Assembly (NCBI RefSeq): GCF_037201965.1
Contig: NZ_CP147518.1
Coordinates: 5,821,001-5,885,000 of the forward strand
Source of the DNA: Spirosoma sp. SC4-14
GTDB lineage: Bacteria; Bacteroidota; Bacteroidia; Cytophagales; Spirosomataceae
Length of the DNA stretch: 64,000 bases
Direction of reading: 5' to 3'
In this document: positions 1-7,521 of the stretch, one piece after another
How positions within the stretch are numbered: position 1 is the stretch's first letter
How the letters are laid out: the number at the start of each line of letters is the position of its first letter
Position numbers and translations under genes: made by a program
Notes under the pieces: model-generated
Databases searched by the model: none
What the model saw: only the letters and a program-made list of their open reading frames with translations
Told to the model about the DNA's origin: nothing

Positions 1-24
1 TCTAATCATTCACTTTACTCGACT

Positions 25-612
25 ATGAAACGTGTTCTTTTGGCACTCTTCGTTCTGGCTGGCTTTTCGGCTTCTGCACAGGAATACAAACCTTTTAAGG
101 TTAATGTATCGGTAGGTTTCGCGAAACCGCTCAATGCGGGTGTATCGGGGGGTGTGCTGTTCGCTGTTGAACCCAAATATGGCTTAAGCGACAATTTCGA
201 TCTGGGTCTTCGTCTCGAAGTAGCTTCTGTTGCCCGCGGTATCAAATACAACGGCAACACTACAACCGGCGATGTTGGCGCTTTTGCGTCGTATTTGCTA
301 ACGGGTAATTATCTGTTCGGCAAAGGTAGTGTTCGTCCTTTTCTGGGCCTGGGGGTTGGGTTCTATAGTGTAGCGTCGGGCGGTACGGTTACGGTAGTCG
401 ATGGCCAGACACCCCAAAACGTCAATCTGGTTTCCGATACCAAATTTGGCGGGATGATTCGGGGAGGTATCAAAGCCGGCCACTTTGTTGCTGCCGTCGA
501 ATACAATGCAGCCCCAACTACCGACAACACACTGGCCAACACCACCATCACCAGCGAAAATGCCTATCTGGGCATCAAAGTAGGTGTCGATATTGGCGGT
601 GGACGTAAGTAG
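25..612 (+). CDS. Outer-membrane beta-barrel protein
   Basis: This is a 195-residue protein with a classical signal peptide (residues 1-18, ending A-S-A-Q). The mature part alternates short polar and hydrophobic stretches rich in Gly, Tyr and Asn. This pattern, with terminal strands such as NAYLGIKVGVDIGG, is typical of small 8-strand barrels of the OmpW/OmpX-like or 'outer membrane protein beta-barrel' families of Bacteroidota. It probably sits in the outer membrane; its substrate or binding role cannot be read from the sequence. It ends with GGGRK rather than the usual terminal aromatic residue, so it could instead be a periplasmic or surface barrel-like protein. It converges with the DUF2279 gene only 23 bp downstream. 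The ATG at 25 is the only sensible start because it is followed directly by the signal peptide. Confidence 0.75.
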   Translation: MKRVLLALFVLAGFSASAQEYKPFKVNVSVGFAKPLNAGVSGGVLFAVEPKYGLSDNFDLGLRLEVASVARGIKYNGNTTTGDVGAFASYLLTGNYLFGKGSVRPFLGLGVGFYSVASGGTVTVVDGQTPQNVNLVSDTKFGGMIRGGIKAGHFVAAVEYNAAPTTDNTLANTTITSENAYLGIKVGVDIGGGRK

Positions 613-635
613 TCCGAACCGGGACCCGGTTAAGA

Positions 636-1589
636 TTACTCCTTTGGCAAAATCAATGGATGAAACCGGAGCCCGTTTATCCGATTGAACTCCAGCGAGG
701 GAGCCGGAATTTTGAAAAATTGGGCGGTACCGATAAATCGTTGTAACGACGGACTGAATGCACCAACGCGTGAGAGGTCGGCGTCGGGCGAAATAAAAAA
801 TTGTCGGTATCGCTCAAATTTCACTTCCCGGCCATTCTGATCAAAAACGGGTGGATTCTCATGTCCTCCAATCATGCCACTGCCGCTGTAGCCAACATCC
901 AGATTCAGCCAGCGCGGAAACGATGGTCCTACCGGCAATACCGATGCCAGATTGACCGATAGCCAATACTGCTGACCATTGTAATCCTTAAGCATCTGCA
1001 CACCCGTTGTACGTCCCAGCAAATTTGGCCGATAGGGTGGAAAAATTGTTTTCCGAAAACCGTATTTCAGGGAAACAACCTGTTGACCGGCGCTGTATTG
1101 CTGGCCAACGAAAAGCGCCGTTCCTGCTACATTGGCTACCATATCGCCTTTGGAAAATCCCCATCCTTCCGAATAGCCGTCGAATACTTCAATGGTTGTC
1201 TGAAATAGCAATGCTAATAGCCCCCCCGTCAGAATGCTGGCCCGCTCATCGACACCACTCCAGCGCATCAGTTCGTAGCCTCCCCGGCTCATGCAATAGG
1301 CCGTGGCCGCATGGCCTACCTTATCCATCTGTAGCCATTCGCGATTGTCGTTGAAGGCATGAAAAGGGACTTTTTTCTTATACCACTGCTTTTTTAGCAT
1401 CAGCAACGTGACCGTATAAAAAGCGGCCGTTCCAATCAGCACCCCAATAAATCGCCCCTGACGAATGCCAGATTGATCGGCAACACTGATAGGAACCGGT
1501 GCTGGTGGCAATGGCTGTGCTCGTAGCGATTGCACCAACAGGATGGTCATAAACCCAATCAGAACGGTTGTCTGCGTTTGGTGTTTCAT
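636..1589 (-). CDS. DUF2279 family exported protein
   Basis: A 317-residue protein with an N-terminal hydrophobic signal (residues about 8-24, ending LRAQ) and a second hydrophobic stretch near residues 47-66. The central part, from DKVGHAATAYCMSRGGYELMR through the Gly/Phe-rich helices to DGYSEGWGFSKGDMVANVAG, matches the DUF2279 (YfiM-like) family, whose members are envelope proteins of unknown function with conserved His, Glu and Asp residues in membrane-dipping helices. The C-terminal 110 residues add a Tyr/Trp/Asn-rich region found in the longer Bacteroidota versions. It lies downstream of hemW on the same strand, separated by a long hairpin, so it is probably transcribed separately. Family assignment is by motif; function is unknown. 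Confidence 0.72.
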   Translation of the reverse strand: MKHQTQTTVLIGFMTILLVQSLRAQPLPPAPVPISVADQSGIRQGRFIGVLIGTAAFYTVTLLMLKKQWYKKKVPFHAFNDNREWLQMDKVGHAATAYCMSRGGYELMRWSGVDERASILTGGLLALLFQTTIEVFDGYSEGWGFSKGDMVANVAGTALFVGQQYSAGQQVVSLKYGFRKTIFPPYRPNLLGRTTGVQMLKDYNGQQYWLSVNLASVLPVGPSFPRWLNLDVGYSGSGMIGGHENPPVFDQNGREVKFERYRQFFISPDADLSRVGAFSPSLQRFIGTAQFFKIPAPSLEFNRINGLRFHPLILPKE

Positions 1590-1642
1590 GCCCCAAAAGT
1601 ACCAAAAACGAGAAGTATACAGATCCCTGGATTTAGAGTATG

Positions 1643-1739
1643 TTCTTTTTCGACAGGATTTTTAGGATTTTTAGGATTAGTCGATCTGGTTATTTTCAAA
1701 ACTAATCCTAAAAATCCTGTTAATCCTGTCGAAAAAGAA
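1643..1739. terminator. Long inverted repeat between hemW and the DUF2279 gene
   Basis: The arms at 1643-1680 and 1702-1739 are 38 nt each and pair except for a 3-4 nt patch near the middle, with a 21-nt loop. The arms are built from repeats of the word TTTTTAGGATT. The element lies 9 bp past the hemW stop and about 50 bp before the DUF2279 start, so it can serve as a hemW terminator; its length and repetitive word also fit a dispersed intergenic repeat. Confidence 0.65.
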
Positions 1740-1748
1740 TCAGTTAGT

Positions 1749-2885
1749 CTACTCGAAAAATAAGGAAGCCGCGACCCGATCGGCAAAAAGTTTACCCGAT
1801 TCGGTCAATCGCAGCCAGTCGCCCTCCTGTTTCAACCAGCCAGAGGCATACATAGCAGCCAGATCAGCAGCCTGTTTTTTCGAAAAATCTTCTCCCGCCA
1901 GCGTAGTAAGCGCTGAGAGCGAACAGCCCCACTTTGTTCGTAAGCCAGTCAGCAAATAATCGTTGACCTGATCGGCCATACTTAGTTCTTCAACCGTTGC
2001 CGGTATATCACCTTTTCCGATCGCTACGGTATAGCGGGCATTATTGGCAATGTTATACTGGCGGCTCGAACCGTTGTAGGAGTGTGCGCTCGGCCCAATA
2101 CCCAAATAAGGCCGTCGTTGCCAGTAGGCCGTGTTATGACGGGCGTATTGCTCTGGCCTGGCAAAGTTCGAAATCTCATAGTGCTCATACCCTGCCCTAA
2201 CCATTGCCTTGCTAAGTTCTTCAAACTGCCCGGCAGCCAGGTTCTCATCGACAGCAGGCAGTTTTCCTCGCTGCTGCCAGCGGCCGAAAGCCGTATCCGG
2301 TTCAATTGTGAGTGCATAGGCCGACAGGTGCGGTACATCCAGTTCAAGCATTTTTTGCAAATCCCGTTGCCAGATCGATTCTTTCTTATCGGTCTGGCCT
2401 GCGTCAGGAATTCCGTAAATCAGATCGACACTCAGCGTTTCGAAACCGGTTTCACGCGCTAGCTGTACGCAATTTTCGGCTTCGGCAGCCGAGTGAGCGC
2501 GGTTCATCCAGCGAAGTGTTGCTTCATCGAACGTCTGAATACCAATACTTAGCCGATTTACATACTGGCGCAGTAACTGCAATTTACTAACACTAAGATC
2601 ATCGGGATTAGCTTCCAGTGTGATTTCGGCATCAGAAGACACAACAAAGTGGCGGTGAATGGTATCGAAAATGGTGGCCAGTTCCTGCTCGGTCAGCAGT
2701 GATGGCGTACCGCCACCAAAGTAAACGGTTTCGAGTTTGTTATTGGGCAGGTACTCGTTCTGTAATGCAATTTCGGCGCAGAGGGCCTCAACAAGCGCCG
2801 ATTTCTGACTCAAATTCGTACTGAAATGAAAGTCGCAGTAGTGGCATGCCTGCTTACAAAACGGTATATGAAGATAGAGATGCAT
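1749..2885 (-). CDS. hemW: HemW, radical SAM heme chaperone
   Basis: 378 residues, the usual HemW length. The radical SAM cluster motif C-x3-C-x2-C is at Cys10, Cys14 and Cys17 (CKQACHYCDF), and unlike true coproporphyrinogen III dehydrogenase HemN it starts immediately at the N-terminus (MHLYLHIPFC), which is the HemW arrangement. YFGGGTPSLL is the glycine-rich SAM-binding loop. The C-terminal part carries the HemN_C domain (DYLLTGLRTKWG). HemW binds a [4Fe-4S] cluster and SAM, accepts heme and hands it to respiratory-chain proteins in the cytoplasm; this is family knowledge. The gene is monocistronic, with a long hairpin just after the stop. Many databases still name such proteins oxygen-independent coproporphyrinogen oxidase. 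Confidence 0.93.
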   Translation of the reverse strand: MHLYLHIPFCKQACHYCDFHFSTNLSQKSALVEALCAEIALQNEYLPNNKLETVYFGGGTPSLLTEQELATIFDTIHRHFVVSSDAEITLEANPDDLSVSKLQLLRQYVNRLSIGIQTFDEATLRWMNRAHSAAEAENCVQLARETGFETLSVDLIYGIPDAGQTDKKESIWQRDLQKMLELDVPHLSAYALTIEPDTAFGRWQQRGKLPAVDENLAAGQFEELSKAMVRAGYEHYEISNFARPEQYARHNTAYWQRRPYLGIGPSAHSYNGSSRQYNIANNARYTVAIGKGDIPATVEELSMADQVNDYLLTGLRTKWGCSLSALTTLAGEDFSKKQAADLAAMYASGWLKQEGDWLRLTESGKLFADRVAASLFFE

Positions 2886-2953
2886 TCTTCGCTAATGACA
2901 ACAAAATCGGCTATAGGGTTCCGTTGATGTTGGTGTACCCTCGCTTGCGGGAA

Positions 2954-3406
2954 CTATAGTTTTTTTTCCAGTACAATAGTTAGCCCGTGTTTGCCCTGAA
3001 CAGTGCCAATAATGTTAAAACCGAAGCGAAGATTCAGAATAAGCATGGTGCGCCATTGGTTATAGGTTTCGGTTCTGATGGTATGATAGCTGCGTTGCCG
3101 ACACCATTCGTGCTGTTGGCGCATCAGCTCGCCCGCAATTCCATGGCCGCGCAGAGCTGGTTGCACACACCCCAGCCAACTGTAGAACTGACCGGGCTTT
3201 CGCTCATAACCGAGCTTGCAACCAACAATTTGTTGATTATCGATGGCCAGCCAAAACTGCAAACCGGTTCGGGTAAGATGGTAGTGGATATCGGCCAGTA
3301 TGCTGGCTGGCAACTGGCTCGTAAATACCGACGATAGAAGATCGAGAAGGGATGATTGAAGGGGCTCAGGTGGCAATCTGTCCCACAATTCGTAGCGAAG
3401 TTCCAT
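2954..3406 (-). CDS. GNAT family N-acetyltransferase
   Basis: A 150-residue single-domain protein with the GNAT layout: a beta strand FWLAIDNQQIVGCKLGY, then the acetyl-CoA loop in LRGHGIAGELMRQQHEWCRQ (an R/Q-x-x-G-x-G/A-like loop followed by an alpha helix), then TIRTETYNQWRTMLILNLRFGFNIIGT, where the Asn plus F-G-F segment forms the C-terminal acceptor side. It transfers an acetyl group from acetyl-CoA to an amine; the substrate cannot be told. Its stop lies 68 bp before the hemW start on the same strand, so it may be expressed from its own promoter and read into hemW. Confidence 0.85.
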   Translation of the reverse strand: MELRYELWDRLPPEPLQSSLLDLLSSVFTSQLPASILADIHYHLTRTGLQFWLAIDNQQIVGCKLGYERKPGQFYSWLGCVQPALRGHGIAGELMRQQHEWCRQRSYHTIRTETYNQWRTMLILNLRFGFNIIGTVQGKHGLTIVLEKKL

Positions 3407-3509
3407 TCAGCAAATATGGCAAAAAGCCGCTTATCGCGAACCTCACTCGTTTTTCAGCCGAAATACCTGGAACGGCTCACAGCAAGGATACCCATACTAC
3501 CGCGCTTAG

Positions 3510-3668
3510 TTAACGGTCGGGGCATTTCTTGCAACGTTTGCTCTTTTTGTACTTCTTGCAACACTTTTTCAATACGCACTCACCACCTACAAACGGATTT
3601 GATTGTATGATTGGCTTTGAATCGTTCAGCACCGTAAGCGAGTCAGAAGAAAAAAAATCAGTAATCAT
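3510..3668 (-). CDS. Lys/Cys-rich small protein
   Basis: A 52-residue protein beginning MITDFFSSDS and ending with a dense basic cysteine cluster (LKKCCKKYKKSKRCKKCPDR, residues 33-52). I chose the ATG at 3668; an upstream TTG at 3692 would add eight residues. The CC-KKYKK-x-C-KKC ending is something I recall from small Bacteroidota proteins of unknown role, but I cannot verify that here. Four cysteines in 17 residues with many lysines suggest metal or nucleic-acid binding, which is only an inference. It stands alone in an otherwise gene-poor 520-bp gap, so it may be monocistronic. Confidence 0.5.
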   Translation of the reverse strand: MITDFFSSDSLTVLNDSKPIIQSNPFVGGECVLKKCCKKYKKSKRCKKCPDR

Positions 3669-3692
3669 CGATACCTGTTGTTTACGATGCAA

Positions 3693-3928
3693 AAATAGCT
3701 TGTTTAGATTTATTACAAATTAAAATTAGCAAAATTATTATACACTATCTCCCCTGCCCAAATTGCCCGGAAGCTCATGAAGGAGTACATCAGTTAAAAA
3801 CAAAACACCTCACTATCAACAGTTTAACTCAAACAAATTATTTATTTCTACTCAATTTCCGACCCGTTGCTACCTGAATTAAAAACTGCCTAAGCAACTG
3901 AATTACGCCTTACGGGGTCTTTCTTTCA
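3693..3928. other. AT-rich leader before the amidase gene
   Basis: The rest of the gap between the small Cys-rich gene and the amidase has no convincing reading frame. It is AT-rich and most likely holds divergent promoters for the two flanking genes; no clean TAnnTTTG box stands out. Confidence 0.4.
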
Positions 3929-5245
3929 ATGAAATCGCATCAACAAACACACAATCTGTCGACTGTTTACTCACACATTTCAAAAGAATCCTACTGTGTT
4001 TCAGGAAACATACTTAGCCAATTAATCGTATCAGGGCTTAGTCTGGCGCTATTCCTACTACCCAGGCCAGGTTGGGGGCAAGCGCCCACCTACACAACTG
4101 GCGATACGGTTGTATTGGGTCATACCCGTACAAAGCTTACTCCATTATATTATGGATTAGGGACCGATCGGCTTGGCGGTGCCCGCATGGAAACGCTGGA
4201 TTCGGGCGTGGTCCTGGCGATTACCGGGCAGACCTGGATTGGTCAGGATTCGACGCATAAATTCTGGCGCGTACGGCTTTCGCCTACCCTCACAGCGTAT
4301 ACCCCCACCGAACACGTAATTACCGACACACTACAACGTTACCCAAGCCATTCGCTTACTGGAAACTGGACTGTTTATGGCGATACCATCCGGTCGAAGA
4401 CGAGGTCTAAATTCGATTATGTTGCTGTTCGATTACCGGCCCGGCTTCCCTACCGAAGTCAGCAGCAGATCAATCCCTCAAAGCTGATCATAGATGTTTT
4501 CGGCGCAACCGTCAACACGAACTGGATTACCCAGCGGGCCACGGCGCAGGAAATTCGGAATGTGTGGTTCGAACAGATTTCAGACGAAACTGTCCGGATT
4601 TATATCGATCTGAAACACAATCAGTCATGGGGTTATTCGATATATTATCTACAGAATACCCTGATGATTCGCCTACGACGGCCACCGCTTAAACATCACC
4701 TTCGCGGCATGACCATTGCGGTCGATGCGGGACATGGGGGCAGCAATACGGGGGCTCGTGGCGAACAGTCGCTTCGGTTGGAAAAAGACCTGACACTTGA
4801 TGTAGCCAACCGACTGAAGAGGCTACTCGGACGTGCAGGTGCCAAGGTGCATATGATTCGGACGACCGATACGCTCATCAGTTCGTCGGATCGTATACTG
4901 GCTATGCGCCAGTTGCTGCCCGATTTGCTGGTCAGCATTCATTTCAATTCGTCGGCCAATCCAGCGGTACGAGGTGTCAGCACATACTATAAATACATTG
5001 GCTTCCGGCCATTGAGTCAATCCATTTTGGATGCGTTTCGCCGGAAAGGGGTGCCCGAATTCGGGAATGTTGGCCATTTCAATTTCTTCTTCAACAGCCC
5101 TACCGATTACCCCAATGCACTGGTTGAAGGCCCCTTTCTGAGCAATTTGGCCGACGAAACCCTTATCCTGGACGATCGCTTTCGGCAGCAAATGGCCAAA
5201 ACCATCCGACGGGGTATCAGACGGTTTGTGGCAAAAAGCCGGTAA
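3929..5245 (+). CDS. N-acetylmuramoyl-L-alanine amidase (Amidase_3)
   Basis: 438 residues. A long N-terminal leader (hydrophobic stretch about residues 27-46, ending PGWGQ) is followed by a region of about 200 residues with AMIN-like beta structure, and then the zinc amidase catalytic domain from about residue 262. Visible motifs are TIAVDAGHGGSNTGARG (first zinc His), LRLEKDLTLDVA (zinc Glu) and LLVSIHFNSS (second zinc His); VEGPFLSN matches the usual VE-x-x-F-x-SN near the end. The enzyme cleaves the bond between N-acetylmuramic acid and L-Ala in periplasmic peptidoglycan, normally during cell separation or recycling. The ATG at 3929 gives an unusually long positively charged N-region, so a start nearer the hydrophobic core is possible. 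The gene converges with the PhzF-like gene. Confidence 0.9.
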   Translation: MKSHQQTHNLSTVYSHISKESYCVSGNILSQLIVSGLSLALFLLPRPGWGQAPTYTTGDTVVLGHTRTKLTPLYYGLGTDRLGGARMETLDSGVVLAITGQTWIGQDSTHKFWRVRLSPTLTAYTPTEHVITDTLQRYPSHSLTGNWTVYGDTIRSKTRSKFDYVAVRLPARLPYRSQQQINPSKLIIDVFGATVNTNWITQRATAQEIRNVWFEQISDETVRIYIDLKHNQSWGYSIYYLQNTLMIRLRRPPLKHHLRGMTIAVDAGHGGSNTGARGEQSLRLEKDLTLDVANRLKRLLGRAGAKVHMIRTTDTLISSSDRILAMRQLLPDLLVSIHFNSSANPAVRGVSTYYKYIGFRPLSQSILDAFRRKGVPEFGNVGHFNFFFNSPTDYPNALVEGPFLSNLADETLILDDRFRQQMAKTIRRGIRRFVAKSR

Positions 5246-5344
5246 TTAAAACAGCAAAGGCAAAACAGACGCAAAGACCTAAATCAATTAGCGTCTTTGT
5301 GGCTATTGCGACCTTGTGGCTTACTTAAATTCGGGCAGTATACA

Positions 5345-6142
5345 TTACAGAATTTCGCCGGTCATGTATAGCTGTACCTGTCCCGAAATATCGACCCGAT
5401 CGCCATTGAGCTTGCAAAGCAGATAGCCATGCCGTTTCGACAGTTGTCGGGCAGCAAAATCTGTTTTTCCCAGTTGTTCGGCCCAGTAAGGTACCAGCGT
5501 AGTATGAGCCGAACCCGTTACGGGATCTTCGTCGATACCTGACTGTGGTGCAAAAAAGCGCGACACAAAGTCGATTCCCGAATCGGCATTGCCAGGTGCT
5601 GTTACGATAACCCCACGTGCCGGTACGGTGCTCATTTCCCGAAAATCTGGGTCCAGCGCTTCGATCTGAGCCTGATTTTCATAAACAAGCAGATAATCGG
5701 TTTTTCCTTTATAGACCTGCAACGGCTTTTCGTTCAGGCTGGTCAATAGTGCTGGTGGCTGTAGGTTAGCCTTTTGCACCACATCGGCCGGAAAATCGAG
5801 CGTTAGCCAGTTTTCTTCGCTCCGGCAAACTTTCAATAAACCACTGCGGGAGTTAAAATAAATATGATCGGTCAGAGGCTTCTGTTCCAGAAAAAACACC
5901 ACATAGCCCGATGCCAGCGTGGCATGTCCGCACAGATCTACTTCAACGGTGGGCGTAAACCAACGAATATGGTAGTTGGCATCGCCATCCGTCTGCACAT
6001 AAAAGGCTGTTTCGGCCAGGTTATTTTCGGCGGCAATCTGCTGCATTTGCTCGTCGGGGAGCCATTCAGTTAGTGGGACAACAGCAGCCGGGTTGCCACA
6101 AAAAAGTCGATCAGTAAACGTATCAAGTTGGTAAATACGCAT
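5345..6142 (-). CDS. PhzF family isomerase
   Basis: 265 residues, the standard PhzF size, with two similar alpha/beta halves in the diaminopimelate-epimerase fold. The N-terminus MRIYQLDTFTDRLFCGNPAAV and the catalytic Glu segment NNLAETAFYV are typical, as are DLCGHATLASGYV and, in the second half, GIDEDPVTGSAHTTLVPYW. The founding member isomerises trans-2,3-dihydro-3-hydroxyanthranilate in phenazine synthesis, but nothing phenazine-related is nearby, so the substrate here is unknown. Soluble and cytoplasmic (no signal peptide). It converges with the amidase gene upstream in the window. Confidence 0.88.
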   Translation of the reverse strand: MRIYQLDTFTDRLFCGNPAAVVPLTEWLPDEQMQQIAAENNLAETAFYVQTDGDANYHIRWFTPTVEVDLCGHATLASGYVVFFLEQKPLTDHIYFNSRSGLLKVCRSEENWLTLDFPADVVQKANLQPPALLTSLNEKPLQVYKGKTDYLLVYENQAQIEALDPDFREMSTVPARGVIVTAPGNADSGIDFVSRFFAPQSGIDEDPVTGSAHTTLVPYWAEQLGKTDFAARQLSKRHGYLLCKLNGDRVDISGQVQLYMTGEIL

Positions 6143-6226
6143 GGGTATTAACGAAAAAGGCCATCGGCAAGTAGTCTCTGGTTTCCAGACCTTTTCTTGC
6201 CCGACCGGGTTATAGGTTATAACAGT

Positions 6227-6916
6227 TTAGGAGGAGTGTACTTTATTCTGAATAACGTCCAGTACTTCCTGCGAGAATGCAGTCAGTGAAGGGACAATTA
6301 CATCGGCAATAGCGAACTTTGGATTACCCAGTTCGAAGGCAGCAGGCACCGCTATGGTACGCATCCCTGCCGAATAGGCCGACAACAAACCGCTACCCGA
6401 ATCCTCAAACGCCACACAGTCGGCTGGTTGTACGCCGAGTTTATGAGCCGTTCCCAGGTATACATCGGGGGCTGGTTTGTTCCGGGCTTCGAGGGTAGCC
6501 GAATGCCAGAGCTTCAGGTAGTCCCGAATCCGAAGGCGATCGACAACCACCTCAATTAAACTCATGGGAGAAGCAGAAGCAATAGCTGCCGGAATACCAC
6601 GCCGGAAAAAAAATTCGAGTGCGGCAATGGCCCCGGGCATTGGTTCGGCAAAGTTAGCGATGCGCTCATGAACTCCCTCAGTGATCTCATCACCCAGTTC
6701 GGCATTGGTTCGCCCACCAGCGGCCTGCTCGGTCCAGGGAGCCCGAGCATACCAGTAGTTAACAACATCGGGAATTGGCAAACCAGTTGTCTGCTTACAT
6801 TCGTCATCAGTCAAGTGTAGCCCAACAGTAGCAAACACTTCCCGTTCCATAGCCCGCCAGTGAGGTTCAGAGTCCACCAGCAGACCATCCATATCAAATA
6901 TTGCTGCGCGTATCAA
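6227..6916 (-). CDS. HAD-superfamily sugar-phosphate phosphatase/mutase-like
   Basis: The recognisable fold starts at IRAAIFDMDGLLVDSEPHW, the HAD motif I with nucleophile Asp and acid/base Asp, so I place the start at the TTG at 6916, giving about 229 residues; the open frame continues upstream to 7018 with unrelated sequence. Motif II is in AAIASASPMS, motif III at RNKPAPDVYLG (Lys), and motif IV in CVAFEDSGSGLLSAYSAGM. This layout, with a small helical cap after motif I, is that of beta-phosphoglucomutase and hexitol-phosphate phosphatases (YniC/HxpB type). The exact substrate is undetermined. The YciI gene ends at 7019, just upstream on the same strand, so the two may be co-transcribed. 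Confidence 0.85.
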   Translation of the reverse strand: MIRAAIFDMDGLLVDSEPHWRAMEREVFATVGLHLTDDECKQTTGLPIPDVVNYWYARAPWTEQAAGGRTNAELGDEITEGVHERIANFAEPMPGAIAALEFFFRRGIPAAIASASPMSLIEVVVDRLRIRDYLKLWHSATLEARNKPAPDVYLGTAHKLGVQPADCVAFEDSGSGLLSAYSAGMRTIAVPAAFELGNPKFAIADVIVPSLTAFSQEVLDVIQNKVHSS

Positions 6917-7018
6917 AATCAGTCGTAAACAGTTAATGATCAGTCTCAATGAGTCCTGGCAGGCATTTTGAGTTCGGTACTGACTGAAATAAAGAAACCG
7001 AACAACCTGACAATCCAA

Positions 7019-7306
7019 TTATACGTCGGCTTTCCGAAAGGGTTTCACATCTACCTTATCCCAAACGCCCTGCACAATATAGGGGTCTGTTTTCAGGTAA
7101 TCGGTTAGTTGGTCTTCCGTTTCCATGTCAAGCAGTAACATAGAACCGATCATATTTCCGGCCACATCGAGCAGGGCTCCTCCCAGCAGAAATTGACCTT
7201 TTGCCTTCAGGGCACGAACAAAGTCGAAATGGGCCGGTCGGGCTGCCATACGACGATCAAGTGCCTGGGCATCGGTATGATCGTAAGCATGAATAACGTA
7301 TTGCAT
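7019..7306 (-). CDS. YciI family protein
   Basis: 95 residues from the ATG at 7306 (MQYVIHAYDHTDAQAL); the frame extends 12 codons further upstream but the family starts at this Met. The sequence has the YciI ferredoxin-like pattern: strand, the conserved His/Asp in ARPAHFDFVRALKAKG (the R-x-x-H pair), GGALLD, then LLLDMETEDQLTDYLKTDPYIVQGVWDKVDVKPFR. YciI proteins are small dimeric proteins with a proposed His/Asp catalytic pair and mostly unknown reactions. Probably first gene of a two-gene unit with the HAD phosphatase. Confidence 0.85.
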   Translation of the reverse strand: MQYVIHAYDHTDAQALDRRMAARPAHFDFVRALKAKGQFLLGGALLDVAGNMIGSMLLLDMETEDQLTDYLKTDPYIVQGVWDKVDVKPFRKADV

Positions 7307-7521
7307 CGAAGCTATGAAGGGTTTCGTTAGGCAAGATACCATCTTTCTACAAACTACGTAATAACCGATTGCAGGGTAGTCCTAAAAAACGATGATTTTC
7401 CGCCGAAAATATTGTTTACGGCATACTTCTCAAAAGTTTCTGCGTTCTCTGGCACAATCCGATATGCCATTTATCAGTTTGTAGCTAATTTGTAGCTGGC
7501 AATCTGAATTTATGTGCTTTC

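Noticed and set aside
5268..5299. Short CAAAGAC/GTCTTTG repeat pair in the convergent gap after the amidase
   Set aside because: Only 7 bp pair cleanly with a 14-nt loop; it resembles a degenerate copy of a common Bacteroidota intergenic word and is too weak to list as a terminator.
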